A stretch of 41,156 nt of DNA, taken from positions 1 to 41,156 of the forward strand of contig CAZAEQ010000038.1 of assembly GCA_964484185.1 (NCBI GenBank), given 5' to 3'. How positions within the stretch are numbered: position 1 is the first letter of the stretch; every line of letters begins with the position of its first letter. Made by a program: the position numbers and the translations under genes. The stretch comes from F1-120-MAGs238 sp964484185. GTDB taxonomy: Bacteria > Planctomycetota > Phycisphaerae > Phycisphaerales > UBA1924. The notes beneath the pieces are model-generated. The model had not been told where the DNA came from and did no database searches. It was given only the letters and a program-made list of their open reading frames with translations. This document shows positions 6,593 through 14,237 of this stretch, in pieces.

Positions 6593-8767
6593 TCAGCATC
6601 CTTCTGTCATCGCTGCGACCAAATCGAGATAGTCAAAGAAATCGACCACGCCATCGGTATTGAAATCTGCTGTCACATTTCCAACAGAGAACTGCTGAAG
6701 GAAGTCCAGATAGTCAAAGGTATCGACAACGCTATCGTTGTTGAAATCCCCCGCGCACTGGCAGACGAGCGATGACAAAAATGATGACGAGTTAGTCGAT
6801 GTCGCAGTAGCGGCGAAGAATTTGAAACTGCCGCCAACATACAGCCGCGAGCCAAAGCTCTGCGCTGTGGTCGTCGGCTGTGGGCCGCCATACGCCGCAG
6901 GAAAACTGCTCTTGGGCGCGAGCGGCGTTGGCCCATCAACAATACGGAGTACCGTAGCAATTGGCGCGACACCCTGCTGAGCAAACCATCCAATCGCGTA
7001 GAGCCGTCCCGCGTGCACCTCAAAGTGCTCTGTCATAGTCTGACCGCCTGAAATCGGAACAGTATTGATGAGTACATTCGATACTCCTGTCCAAGCCGTC
7101 AGCACCGGCAGCCCGCCGCCTATGTAAAGCTGACCATTAAACGTCTTGAGTGCATATCGACTGTTTGCCGCTCCGGCGGCAGGCACTGGTTCAGCGCCCG
7201 AGAGATCCCACACGCCCATCAGCGTTCCGGTCGAATCTCCAGCCATGTACAAACGGCCATTAAAGGTCTCAAGTGCATTCACTGATACCGACCTGTTCAC
7301 GCCCGGGAATCCATTCACCCAATTCGTGCCATCCCATTTCGCTAATCCGTAATAGGGCTGGCTGGTGGGACCGGCTTGCCGCAACAAGCCATTTCCATAT
7401 GCATACAACTCGCCATTGTGGACGTGCATGCCCTTCACATTGCCCTCAAGTACGCCCATCGCATCCCAACTCGAACCATTAAACCTTGCAACTCCGGACG
7501 GTCCGCCCGGAACACTGAACGCTCCACCGGCGATCAATTGATTCCCAAATTCCACAAAGCAATTCGCGCTGAAGCCGCCATCAGCTCCAAACTGCGACCA
7601 CGAATCTCCATCAAACGCGGCCATCCTCCTCGCACTCACGCCTCCAACCTGCGTGAACGACCCGCTCACAATCAATCGATCCTGAAACTTCGTCAGCGCC
7701 GAAACTGTCCCATCAATTCCGCTCAACAGTCCTCGCCACTGCCCGTTGTGAACTGCTGCAATCCGCAGCGCAGGTTTCCCATCGGCCTTCGTAAAATCGC
7801 CGCCTGCGTAGAGCTTTCCCGCAAACTGTGCCAGCGTGCGAACATCGCCGTTGATGCCGCTGGATATTGGCTCCCATCCGCCATTCACAAATCTCGCCAC
7901 ATGATCCAACTGAACCGTATTCGACCTGGTAAACGCGCCCGCAGCAACCAGTTCCCCATCTATCTGAGATAGGTGATACACAGGACCTTCAAGCCCGTTA
8001 CCAACTTCCCGCCAACGCGTGCCATCAAATCGTCCCACACAGGTGACTGCTTGCCCATCAGATGCTTCAAAGCTCCCGCCTGCGTATATCTCGTTGTTCA
8101 TCACGCTGATCGCGCGAACGGTCCCATCGAGCCCTGCTCCCAGCGCACTCCACGCTGTCCCATTCCACTGGGCGATCGCGTTCACATCTAGCCCAGGTGT
8201 GCCGCCGACATGGCTGAAATTCCCGCCAACAATCCACCGCGTACCGGTTAGCTCAAGTGCGCATACTTCGCCTCCCACTCCACCACCAACGATCTCCCAC
8301 GCGCTATTGCGAAGTACAAGAAACCCGGAAGTTGGAGAGCCACGCAACCCAATATAAATTCCATCGGCGGCGACTCGAATGACATTGATCTGCGATCCGA
8401 CAGCCAGACCCGGACCGACATTCGTCCAGGCTCCGCCTTGCCAGCGGCGCAATTGTGCACCCGAACCCCCGCCCTCTGCGAGCAGCGAATTCCCATCCAC
8501 GGCAATGCTTCGAACAGTCCGGCCCGAACCAGTACCCAGAGCCACAAACTCCTGCCCATCCCACTTTACAATATTGGCCGCTCGCGTCATGCCGGCAAGC
8601 GAAAAACTGCCACCCAGATACAACGCTGGCCCGGTCCCATCATCAAACACTACCGATGAATACACCGCGCCATCAAGCCCGGAATACGCATCAATAGGGG
8701 TCGGCACGGGAATGCACTGGCCGTGTGCCGCCGATGTCAACAACACGATAGGGATTGCGCGTCTCAT
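6593..8767 (-). CDS. Secreted beta-propeller-like protein with C-terminal dockerin doublet
   Basis: A 724-residue exported protein. The start is taken as ATG 8767 (GAGGGG about ten bases upstream); ATGs at 8785 and 8803 are in frame. MRRAIPIVLLTSAAHGQC looks like a signal peptide. The body consists of many repeats built on the pattern VARFNGxxWxxxGxGLDGxVxxLxxxxGxLYAGGxF, for example IAQWNGTAWSALGAGLDGTV and GGSFEASDGQAVTCVGRFDG, which suggests a propeller-like repeat fold. The C-terminus has two calcium-loop motifs, DFNNDSVVDTFDYLDF and DFNTDGVVDFFDYLDL, ending in a Gly-Cys pair, as in the GC-type dockerin-anchored proteins of Phycisphaerae. Function unknown; a surface-displayed binding protein is an inference. 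Confidence 0.85.
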   Translation of the reverse strand: MRRAIPIVLLTSAAHGQCIPVPTPIDAYSGLDGAVYSSVVFDDGTGPALYLGGSFSLAGMTRAANIVKWDGQEFVALGTGSGRTVRSIAVDGNSLLAEGGGSGAQLRRWQGGAWTNVGPGLAVGSQINVIRVAADGIYIGLRGSPTSGFLVLRNSAWEIVGGGVGGEVCALELTGTRWIVGGNFSHVGGTPGLDVNAIAQWNGTAWSALGAGLDGTVRAISVMNNEIYAGGSFEASDGQAVTCVGRFDGTRWREVGNGLEGPVYHLSQIDGELVAAGAFTRSNTVQLDHVARFVNGGWEPISSGINGDVRTLAQFAGKLYAGGDFTKADGKPALRIAAVHNGQWRGLLSGIDGTVSALTKFQDRLIVSGSFTQVGGVSARRMAAFDGDSWSQFGADGGFSANCFVEFGNQLIAGGAFSVPGGPSGVARFNGSSWDAMGVLEGNVKGMHVHNGELYAYGNGLLRQAGPTSQPYYGLAKWDGTNWVNGFPGVNRSVSVNALETFNGRLYMAGDSTGTLMGVWDLSGAEPVPAAGAANSRYALKTFNGQLYIGGGLPVLTAWTGVSNVLINTVPISGGQTMTEHFEVHAGRLYAIGWFAQQGVAPIATVLRIVDGPTPLAPKSSFPAAYGGPQPTTTAQSFGSRLYVGGSFKFFAATATSTNSSSFLSSLVCQCAGDFNNDSVVDTFDYLDFLQQFSVGNVTADFNTDGVVDFFDYLDLVAAMTEGC

Positions 8768-8922
8768 GTGTGTTATACCCCTCATGCCAGAAGCTGGTTG
8801 CATTCTAAAAACAAGACTAATCCGGGGAAACGAATGCCCCCCGGCCGTGTGAACTACACAGGAATATTACCAGCCGCTTCAAACCCGGTTGCAGATTCGG
8901 TGGGCGATTTCGACCCCGGAAA

Positions 8923-9330
8923 TCAGACATACTTGTACGTAATCGGCTTCTCAATATCCGCTGGCAGGCTTGCATGCACCGGGCACGCGTATCCAACCTT
9001 TTCAATCCGCTCCCGCAGCTCCGCAGGGATCGATGCCGGCAATTCTACATACGCAGGCATTTTGGCAATGCGCCGCGGCGCAGGCGGCACACTCATGTGC
9101 TTCTCCACCGTGGCTGTCGGATTCCCGATCGCAATCCCATTCCGCTCGCAATACATCGCAATAGTGGTCAATATGCACGATGCCAGCCCCGCCGCCATCA
9201 AATCCGTCGGCGAAAACGCTGAAGCATCGCCGCCAATGTCCTTGGGCGCATCAGTCTTGAGCGTTGCCCCCTCAGGATGAACCAAACTGCATTTTTTGTT
9301 GCCTGAGTATGTCGCGGAGATGGTGACCAT
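8923..9330 (-). CDS. OsmC-family peroxiredoxin-like protein
   Basis: OsmC/Ohr proteins reduce organic hydroperoxides with a pair of cysteines. Counting from ATG 9330, C52 lies in MAAGLASCILTT and C116 in YACPVHASL, the two conserved positions. The 135 residues match a complete OsmC domain. The open frame extends upstream to 9405 but that part is hydrophobic, poorly conserved in type and runs into a repeat element, so ATG 9330 is chosen. The protein lacks obvious export signals and is likely cytoplasmic. It is divergent from the YdjY-type lipoprotein gene across a 228-base gap occupied by palindromic repeats. Whether it is a true hydroperoxidase or one of the sulfur-transfer or uncharacterised OsmC members is not decidable here. 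Confidence 0.88.
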   Translation of the reverse strand: MVTISATYSGNKKCSLVHPEGATLKTDAPKDIGGDASAFSPTDLMAAGLASCILTTIAMYCERNGIAIGNPTATVEKHMSVPPAPRRIAKMPAYVELPASIPAELRERIEKVGYACPVHASLPADIEKPITYKYV

Positions 9331-9365
9331 GGGCAACGGTAGCAACCAAATACAAGGCAAAGGCA

Positions 9366-9518
9366 GGCCACAGATGAACCCAGATAAGACCCAGATAAAA
9401 AACAAAGGAATGGCATTCCGTACCAGGCTTTAGGAGCCTGCTTCAGCCGGCTCCTAAGGCATGTCGCTTGAATCACGTCTTTGATTCATCTGGGTCCCAT
9501 CTGGGTTCATCTGTGGCC
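9366..9518. repeat. Nested inverted repeat, CAGATGAACCCAGAT type
   Basis: Outer arms of 32 bases at 9366-9397 and 9487-9518 are reverse complements with about three mismatches. Each arm itself repeats the unit ATCTGGGT/TCATCTG. Inside lies a second palindrome, TTTAGGAGCC (9429-9438) against GGCTCCTAA (9449-9457). The element fills the divergent spacer between the OsmC and YdjY-type genes. Words of this kind recur in intergenic DNA of environmental bacteria (recollection, not a search). Confidence 0.82.
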
Positions 9519-9558
9519 AACTGCCTTTTCTCCATTCCGGCCTACATAAACTCTCTCC

Positions 9559-10281
9559 ATGAACATCGCCGCACTTTTGCCCGCCTTTTGCCTTGCTCTA
9601 CTCGCCGGTTGCGCCACGCATCCTGCATCATCTTCCGCGACCACCTCCGGTCTCAAGACCGTCTTCCCCCATATTCGCATCGACACTGCTCAACACATCG
9701 TCGAAATCGATGGCATTGTCTGCATTGACGCCGCCGATCCCAATCAACCCGCCGGTGTGCCGCTGGAGTGCTTCATTATCACCGGTGCATCCGGTAAAGA
9801 ACATGAATCACTCGTACTCACTCAGGCCAGCGCCAAAGAGATTCATGCTGCGCTTCTCATGGCCGGCTTTGAACCTGGTGCGCCCGGAAACTTTGAATGG
9901 GATGCGGCCACTCGCACGCTCAAACCGATCCCGCCGCGCGGCCAACTCCTCGATATAACCATCGCGCACGGCGATCGCAAATTTGAGAATCTTGGAAACT
10001 GGGCGATACACATGAATGGCTCAGCTCTGCTGCCTCAAAACCATTCAACCGCCACCTGGCATTTCGCGGGATCGCGATTTACCAAAACCAAAGGCGGCGA
10101 AATTTATGATGCACAGATGTCCGGAATAATTGCCGGTCTCTGCACGTTTGGCGGCGAGGTTCTCTCCTGGCCCGACACCATCAGCGCTGACTCAACAATG
10201 CACGAACCAGATTTCGTGGCTAACAAGTCCGTGGTTCCGCCGTTTAAGACCGCAGTCCGGGTAAGAATCTCAGCGCAATAA
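9559..10281 (+). CDS. YdjY-domain lipoprotein
   Basis: A 240-residue predicted lipoprotein. The signal sequence ends in the lipobox LLAGC with the lipidated Cys at residue 18. The mature part has HIRIDTAQHIVEIDGIVCID, then VPLECFIITGASGKEHESLVLTQASAKEIHAALLMAGFEPG, the pattern of YdjY domains (dedicated to a small exported domain of unknown role). The C-terminal half (WHFAGSRFTK, MSGIIAGLCTFGGEVLSWPD) continues the same domain. The start ATG 9559 follows CTCTCC with no strong ribosome binding site. Codon use matches the neighbours. The gene stands alone, followed by a palindromic repeat at 10296-10380. Function unknown. Confidence 0.8.
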   Translation: MNIAALLPAFCLALLAGCATHPASSSATTSGLKTVFPHIRIDTAQHIVEIDGIVCIDAADPNQPAGVPLECFIITGASGKEHESLVLTQASAKEIHAALLMAGFEPGAPGNFEWDAATRTLKPIPPRGQLLDITIAHGDRKFENLGNWAIHMNGSALLPQNHSTATWHFAGSRFTKTKGGEIYDAQMSGIIAGLCTFGGEVLSWPDTISADSTMHEPDFVANKSVVPPFKTAVRVRISAQ

Positions 10282-10295
10282 CGAGAACTGCTTCG

Positions 10296-10380
10296 TTGAA
10301 TGCAGAGTCGCAGAGTTTGAACGCCTTCAAATACACAGCCGTTGTGTTTCTCCGTGTTTCCTCTGCGACTCAGCGTTCAA
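10296..10380. repeat. Inverted repeat, CTCTGCGACTC type
   Basis: Arms of 20 bases at 10296-10315 and 10361-10380 are reverse complements with two mismatches and enclose a smaller hairpin, ACACAGCCGTTGTGT. It lies in the 122-base convergent gap between the YdjY-type lipoprotein and a pseudopilin gene and could end transcription from both sides. Unrelated in sequence to the element at 9366-9518. Confidence 0.75.
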
Positions 10381-10403
10381 TACCGTAATTCCCACGAGCA
10401 CAC

Positions 10404-11453
10404 CTACCGCCGCCGCCAGGTCCAATTTCTCTCCGTTGCATAGTTCGACCACCGGGTCATATCGCGGAGCTGCTCAAAGCTCAGCATTTCGACATGCCCA
10501 TCCATGTGTGCCACTACTGGTTTGCCGAAGTGGCGGCCATCGAGAAAACCAAAATACGAGGACGGGCGAGCTGCATCCCAGGTGTTGTTTTCATTCGAAC
10601 CGTTCACCGTTCCCCAGCCGCCGCCGCTGGCAGAGCTTGATCCAATTCCCTCTGGAGCACGTTGCGGAGACTTGATCTTGTAGTAGCCCGGGCGGATGCG
10701 ATTGGGCTGACCCTGACCATCAGCATCAGAATTACTGGCGCTATACCACGCGCCGCCCCAGGTATTCACATCCGCAGCGCGTGACGACGCCATGAAAATC
10801 AGCTTGGACGGGTTCACCGTTCTGTCAAGACGTGTGAGGTAAAATTCTCCCGCTGCGCCAGGAATGCTCGGTGTTCCAGTGGTGTTGAACGCGCCGTGGA
10901 GATAGTCGCCGCCAATATAAGTTGTATTGAGACCCCAGGAGGGATGAACCGCAATCGCGCCTTCAACATTTGTCGGCGCGGGTGAAGTGTACTGTCCGAA
11001 CCAACCGGTCCCAACCGTTAATGAGCGCGGCCGAGATTGGAAGAGCTGCATGGTCGCGCGGTCAATCTGAAGTGATTCAGGAGCGAGACCGACAAAGCCG
11101 CGGAACCGAAGACCGTTGAACTTGATCGCTGACCCTTCTAACAACAATTGCGGCCGGTCAAAGTCGGTAGGGAACATCATGTTGCGAGTTTGCAAAGGAT
11201 CTGTCCCGGAGTATGGATGCGACCAGTTCCAATGGCTGTATCCAACAATCGGAGCATCTTTGTACTCGTTCATGTAAAGCGCATGCCCGGCGTTTGCCGA
11301 CCCGCAGGCCGAGCTTTCACGCTGTTGACGGGAAATCTTGCGGGCGTGGCCGACCTGCGGCAAGAGGATCGCCACCAGCAATGAAATGATCGCAGCAACG
11401 ATGAGCAATTCGACGAGGGCGAATCCTTGCAAACGATGCTGAGGTTTTGACAT
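10404..11453 (-). CDS. Pseudopilin-like protein with H-X9-DG tail
   Basis: A 349-residue protein with a type IV prepilin leader. Cleavage is predicted after G10, giving FALVELLIVAAII with Glu at mature position 5 and one transmembrane helix. Canonical leaders read GFTLIELLVV, so this one carries A and V substitutions. The long exported domain ends with H(F..)9DG, seen as HFGKPVVAHMDGHVEMLS, the processing-associated H-X9-DG pattern common in Planctomycetota. ATG 11453 has GGGGAG eight bases upstream. It is a close paralogue of the next gene (11655-12731), sharing for example EYKDA, GYSHWNW, SSRAADV and MTRWSNYA, indicating tandem duplication. No prepilin peptidase or assembly ATPase is in the window, so its machine must be encoded elsewhere. 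Role unknown. Confidence 0.88.
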   Translation of the reverse strand: MSKPQHRLQGFALVELLIVAAIISLLVAILLPQVGHARKISRQQRESSACGSANAGHALYMNEYKDAPIVGYSHWNWSHPYSGTDPLQTRNMMFPTDFDRPQLLLEGSAIKFNGLRFRGFVGLAPESLQIDRATMQLFQSRPRSLTVGTGWFGQYTSPAPTNVEGAIAVHPSWGLNTTYIGGDYLHGAFNTTGTPSIPGAAGEFYLTRLDRTVNPSKLIFMASSRAADVNTWGGAWYSASNSDADGQGQPNRIRPGYYKIKSPQRAPEGIGSSSASGGGWGTVNGSNENNTWDAARPSSYFGFLDGRHFGKPVVAHMDGHVEMLSFEQLRDMTRWSNYATERNWTWRRR

Positions 11454-11591
11454 TCGCTTTGCTCCCCTGAGGCGGCCCTTAGATTCAGTTCAGCGCGGCA
11501 TCGTAAGCCCCGCGCCATGTTTCTTACCGCCGCGTACCGATCGTGGTTGCAATGGGCGACCGGATTTTGCAGCAATTCCAAACTGGAAGCA

Positions 11592-11624
11592 AAAAGGCCT
11601 GCCTCTCTTGGAGGCAGGCCTTTT
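11592..11624 (-). terminator. Terminator downstream of pseudopilin gene 11655-12731
   Basis: Read on the minus strand: AAGGCCTGCCTC, a short CAAG-type loop, then GAGGCAGGCCTT and a run of T. It begins 31 bases after the stop of the upstream pseudopilin gene. The symmetrical A and T flanks would also allow function on the plus strand. It separates the two paralogous pseudopilin genes into different transcripts. Confidence 0.85.
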
Positions 11625-11654
11625 GAAAGCCAGGCTATTTTCGAGCGTTCCGAC

Positions 11655-12731
11655 TCAGCGACGAATCCAGTTCCAGTTGCGATCGCTCGCATAGTTCGAC
11701 CAACGGGTCATATCGCGCATCTGTTCAAGCGAGAGGTTTTCCACATGTCCATCCATGTGTGCCACCACCGGCTTGTTGAAGTGACGGGCGTCGATATAAC
11801 CGTAATACGAAGGCGCGCGACGTGGATCCCATGAATTGTTCTCGTTAGCACCATTTTGCGTTCCCCAACCACCCCAAGACCCGCCAACGTTGGCAGCAGC
11901 AAGACCCTTGGGTGGAAGTACCTTGTAGAAGCCGGGCAAGATTCGAGCCTGTGCGGCGGCATTGACTCCGTCAGTATCGGTTCTTGAAACACCGTAGATT
12001 GAACCCTGCCATGTTGCCACATCGGCTGCGCGAGAAGATGCCATAAAAATCAGGCGAGAAGGCTGATGAACTTCATACTGACCAGAAACATAGAACTTGC
12101 CCCACCCCCCGGCAACTGACGGGTTTCCGTTCGCCTGTTCAAAAGCACCGTGCATGTAGTCGCCACCAACGTAGACCGTGTTGAGGCCCCACGAGGTGTG
12201 AATCGCCATTGACGAAGGATATGACTGTGTATCGCCAACACTGTAGTAAGGGCCGAACCAACCCGGAGTAGTCGCTCCTGTTGGCTTTGGGCGGGTTTTG
12301 AACATCGCCAAGACGTTCTTATCAATTTGAACTGCTTCCGGAGTCAATCCGCAGAATCCACGGAAACGTAGTCCGTGCATCTTGATAGAAGAACCTTCAT
12401 TGAAAACCATCGGTTGATCAAGATCTGGTGGAAACATCATTAGCCGAGTGCGGTAACGCTGCGCAGGACCGGGATCGGTACCTGCTGCCACAGGGTGCGC
12501 CCAATTCCAGTGGCTGTAGCCGGGAATCGCCGCATCCTTATATTCTTGCATATAAAGTTGGTGACCAATGCTGGCCTGATTCGCAGCGACAGATTCACGA
12601 AGCTGACGAGCAACTTTTCGAGCCTGCCCCAATCCTGGAAGCAGAATGGCGATGAGCAACGCGATGATCGCAATGACCACCAGCAACTCGATGAGTGTAA
12701 AACCAGATGACCGACGATTCACTTTCGCCAT
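11655..12731 (-). CDS. Pseudopilin-like protein with H-X9-DG tail
   Basis: A 358-residue paralogue of the gene at 10404-11453. The prepilin leader is canonical: MAKVNRRSSG, cleavage after G10, then FTLIELLVVIAIIALLIAIL with Glu5. The exported part keeps the same blocks as its neighbour (YMQEYKDA, GYSHWNWAHP, GLRFRGFCGL, LIFMASSRAADV, HFNKPVVAHMDGHVE, MTRWSNYASDRNW). ATG 12731 is preferred because AGGAG lies eight bases upstream; the frame is open to 12752. A predicted promoter lies at 12878-12906 with a leader of about 140 bases, and a strong terminator follows, so it is probably monocistronic. These proteins resemble minor pseudopilins of type II secretion or type IV pilus systems; their substrate or partner is unknown. 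Confidence 0.9.
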   Translation of the reverse strand: MAKVNRRSSGFTLIELLVVIAIIALLIAILLPGLGQARKVARQLRESVAANQASIGHQLYMQEYKDAAIPGYSHWNWAHPVAAGTDPGPAQRYRTRLMMFPPDLDQPMVFNEGSSIKMHGLRFRGFCGLTPEAVQIDKNVLAMFKTRPKPTGATTPGWFGPYYSVGDTQSYPSSMAIHTSWGLNTVYVGGDYMHGAFEQANGNPSVAGGWGKFYVSGQYEVHQPSRLIFMASSRAADVATWQGSIYGVSRTDTDGVNAAAQARILPGFYKVLPPKGLAAANVGGSWGGWGTQNGANENNSWDPRRAPSYYGYIDARHFNKPVVAHMDGHVENLSLEQMRDMTRWSNYASDRNWNWIRR

Positions 12732-12877
12732 TGACGATTCTCCTGAACACATCGCACTGCCGCATCATGCAGCAGCCACATGTCCGCAAAGATTTGCCCA
12801 AAAAACACGCACCCTAAAAACCACGAGATCGAGCCAGCTCGAATGAACTGTGGGCATTGCTGCCCCTTTCGACCCGG

Positions 12878-12906
12878 AGTGTACCACATTGATAGGTACT
12901 ACACAA
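12878..12906 (-). promoter_or_regulatory. Predicted sigma70-type promoter of the 11655-12731 gene
   Basis: On the minus strand TTGTGT (12906-12901) and TACACT (12883-12878) are separated by exactly 17 bases. The spacer contains GTACC and GGTAC half-sites in inverted orientation (gtacc, nine bases, ggtac), which could be an operator. Predicted by eye only. Confidence 0.5.
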
Positions 12907-13039
12907 GCTAGATTTCAGGTTTTCGGACGGTTGTCGTGATTTTGTGTAGATTGGGGATTAGTGCGTTGGCGCTCCCCGCGGCCAGTTCTTCGTAGACTCA
13001 AAAAGTTCAAACGTCACTGTAGCCAAAACTGTTCACTTG

Positions 13040-13171
13040 GAGGGCGCTTCAGCGTCCTTTTCCCCTAATAGACCGCGGCTTTCAGCCGTTGGCAGGTCCC
13101 AAGCAACTCCTGAAACCTGCCTGTTTGGCCCCAGCCCGTTTCAACGGGCTTCTCAATTCGTGGCTTGAGCC
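13040..13171. repeat. Cluster of short REP-like palindromes
   Basis: Five consecutive hairpins: GGGCGCTTCAGCGTCC (13042-13057), CGGCTTTCAGCCG (about 13076-13088), GGCAGGT with ACCTGCC (13091-13121), AGCCCGTTTCAACGGGCT (13133-13150) and GGCTTGAGCC (13162-13171). The rest of the 641-base gap from the predicted promoter to the gene at 13408 shows no convincing gene; a minus-strand frame at 13082-13390 is discussed under rejected items. Confidence 0.75.
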
Positions 13172-13372
13172 CCAATCAATCCCAATACGCGGCCGAGCAT
13201 TGTCATACAAACCGCCGTCTTTTCGGTAACCGGCCCGCAAGCCGAACTCTTGAGCATCCGCCGCAATACGCGTTTCTTGATCCAAATGGCCAGCGGTAAT
13301 CATTATAGGACCTTGTCTAGCGACAATTTCTATATCTTCGGAATTTTTTCGCCAAACCACCGCCGCTTCCAC

Positions 13373-13401
13373 TTGACGGCATCTGTTCACTCGGGTATCG
13401 T
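13373..13401 (+). promoter_or_regulatory. Predicted promoter giving a leaderless transcript
   Basis: TTGACG (13373-13378) and TATCGT (13396-13401) are separated by exactly 17 bases. The ATG of the next gene begins six bases after the -10 hexamer, where transcription would start. There is no Shine-Dalgarno sequence before that ATG, which is consistent with leaderless translation. Confidence 0.5.
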
Positions 13402-13407
13402 CTGGTT

Positions 13408-14013
13408 ATGCAAACCAAACCAAGCCCATTCTTTTTCGTCGTCGATGAACTCACCGAAACACTGACTTCATCGCCAATCCCTTCCGCAAACGCTCCGGAA
13501 TTCGAGGATTACCTCGATCGTCAGGCGCTCCTCCAGCAGCTCACAGTCGCCCGTCATTACCAGGAAGCCCTGGAAAAGAACCCCGAAGACCCGGTCGCCG
13601 CAGCCAACCTCCTCCGCTCACTCGCCTTGGTCGAACGTTCCCGTTCCCGCACGGTTCGTTTCAAGGCCAAGTCTGAGCGCCACCTCTCTCCATCGGTTGG
13701 CTCATCCAAGCCTCAGCCCGAGCAAGATGATGCTCGCGAATTCCTCATGTCCGAACTCACCGCCGGCCCGCGCCTCGCAACCGACCTCATCACCCGCGCT
13801 CGCACACTCGGATTTTCCGCAGTCACGCTCAGGCGCGCCAAGGCCAGCCTCAACATCATCTCATCGCTCCACGTAACCGCAGACAAAGTTCGCTTCTGGA
13901 CCTGGGCACTTCCAGAACACGCATCAATCGCTGAATTCAACCAGTCCAATCCTCTTGGGCTCGCCCCCGCTCAGGAGTGCGAACTCACCACTTCCCCCAA
14001 CCACGCTTCCTGA
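13408..14013 (+). CDS. Uncharacterised protein with winged-helix-like C-terminal domain
   Basis: A 201-residue soluble protein. Residues about 28-80 form a helical region (DYLDRQALLQQLTVARHYQ), followed by a basic linker (RSRSRTVRFKAKSER). Residues about 107-170 (DAREFLMSELTAGPRLATDLI, then RARTLGFSAVTLRRAKASLNI and FWTWALPEH) closely resemble the small winged-helix tail often found at the end of RepA-like or primase-associated AAA ATPases in phages and plasmids. Here that tail stands without any ATPase domain. No other domain is recognised and no function is claimed; DNA binding is an inference. The promoter at 13373-13401 implies a leaderless mRNA. The C-rich codon use matches genes to its left. 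It lies near the strand-composition switch described in the findings. Confidence 0.75.
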   Translation: MQTKPSPFFFVVDELTETLTSSPIPSANAPEFEDYLDRQALLQQLTVARHYQEALEKNPEDPVAAANLLRSLALVERSRSRTVRFKAKSERHLSPSVGSSKPQPEQDDAREFLMSELTAGPRLATDLITRARTLGFSAVTLRRAKASLNIISSLHVTADKVRFWTWALPEHASIAEFNQSNPLGLAPAQECELTTSPNHAS

Positions 14014-14023
14014 CTCAAAAACA

Positions 14024-14054
14024 AAAGGCGCTCAGGTGATCATGAGCGCCTTTG
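14024..14054. terminator. Bidirectional hairpin terminator
   Basis: AAAGGCGCTCA (14024-14034) pairs with TGAGCGCCTTT (14043-14053) around an eight-base loop. On the minus strand the stem is followed by a T-rich tract (CCTTTTGTTTTTG); on the plus strand the T-run is weaker. It lies 10 bases after the 13408-14013 gene and 184 bases past the stop of the convergent pseudopilin gene. Confidence 0.75.
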
Positions 14055-14200
14055 AAAACATTTTGATGATCACCTTTGAATGAACTGCATCAATCTTCAT
14101 CGCGATCCCTCGCGGCGGCAGATTTCAACCCTCGCCTCGTTATCTTTGACAACCGAAGTTTCGCTTCACGCGCAGCGTCCAACGGCGGCCTTGGTCTCCA

Positions 14201-14232
14201 CTGATGCCTGATGCCTATTGCCTGATGCCTGC
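14201..14232. repeat. Short direct repeats of GCCTGATGCCT
   Basis: The word TGATGCCT occurs three times within about 30 bases (ctgatgcctgatgcctattg, then cctgatgcctgc). It lies just past the stop of the pseudopilin gene at 14238. No coding or structural role is visible. The rest of the 14055-14237 gap holds nothing I can support. Confidence 0.5.
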
Positions 14233-14237
14233 TTCGA

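Noticed and set aside
13082..13390. Minus-strand frame of 102 codons
   Set aside because: Its 3' third is translated palindromic repeat, wobble positions are unlike neighbouring genes, it has no ribosome binding site, and it covers the predicted promoter of the 13408 gene.
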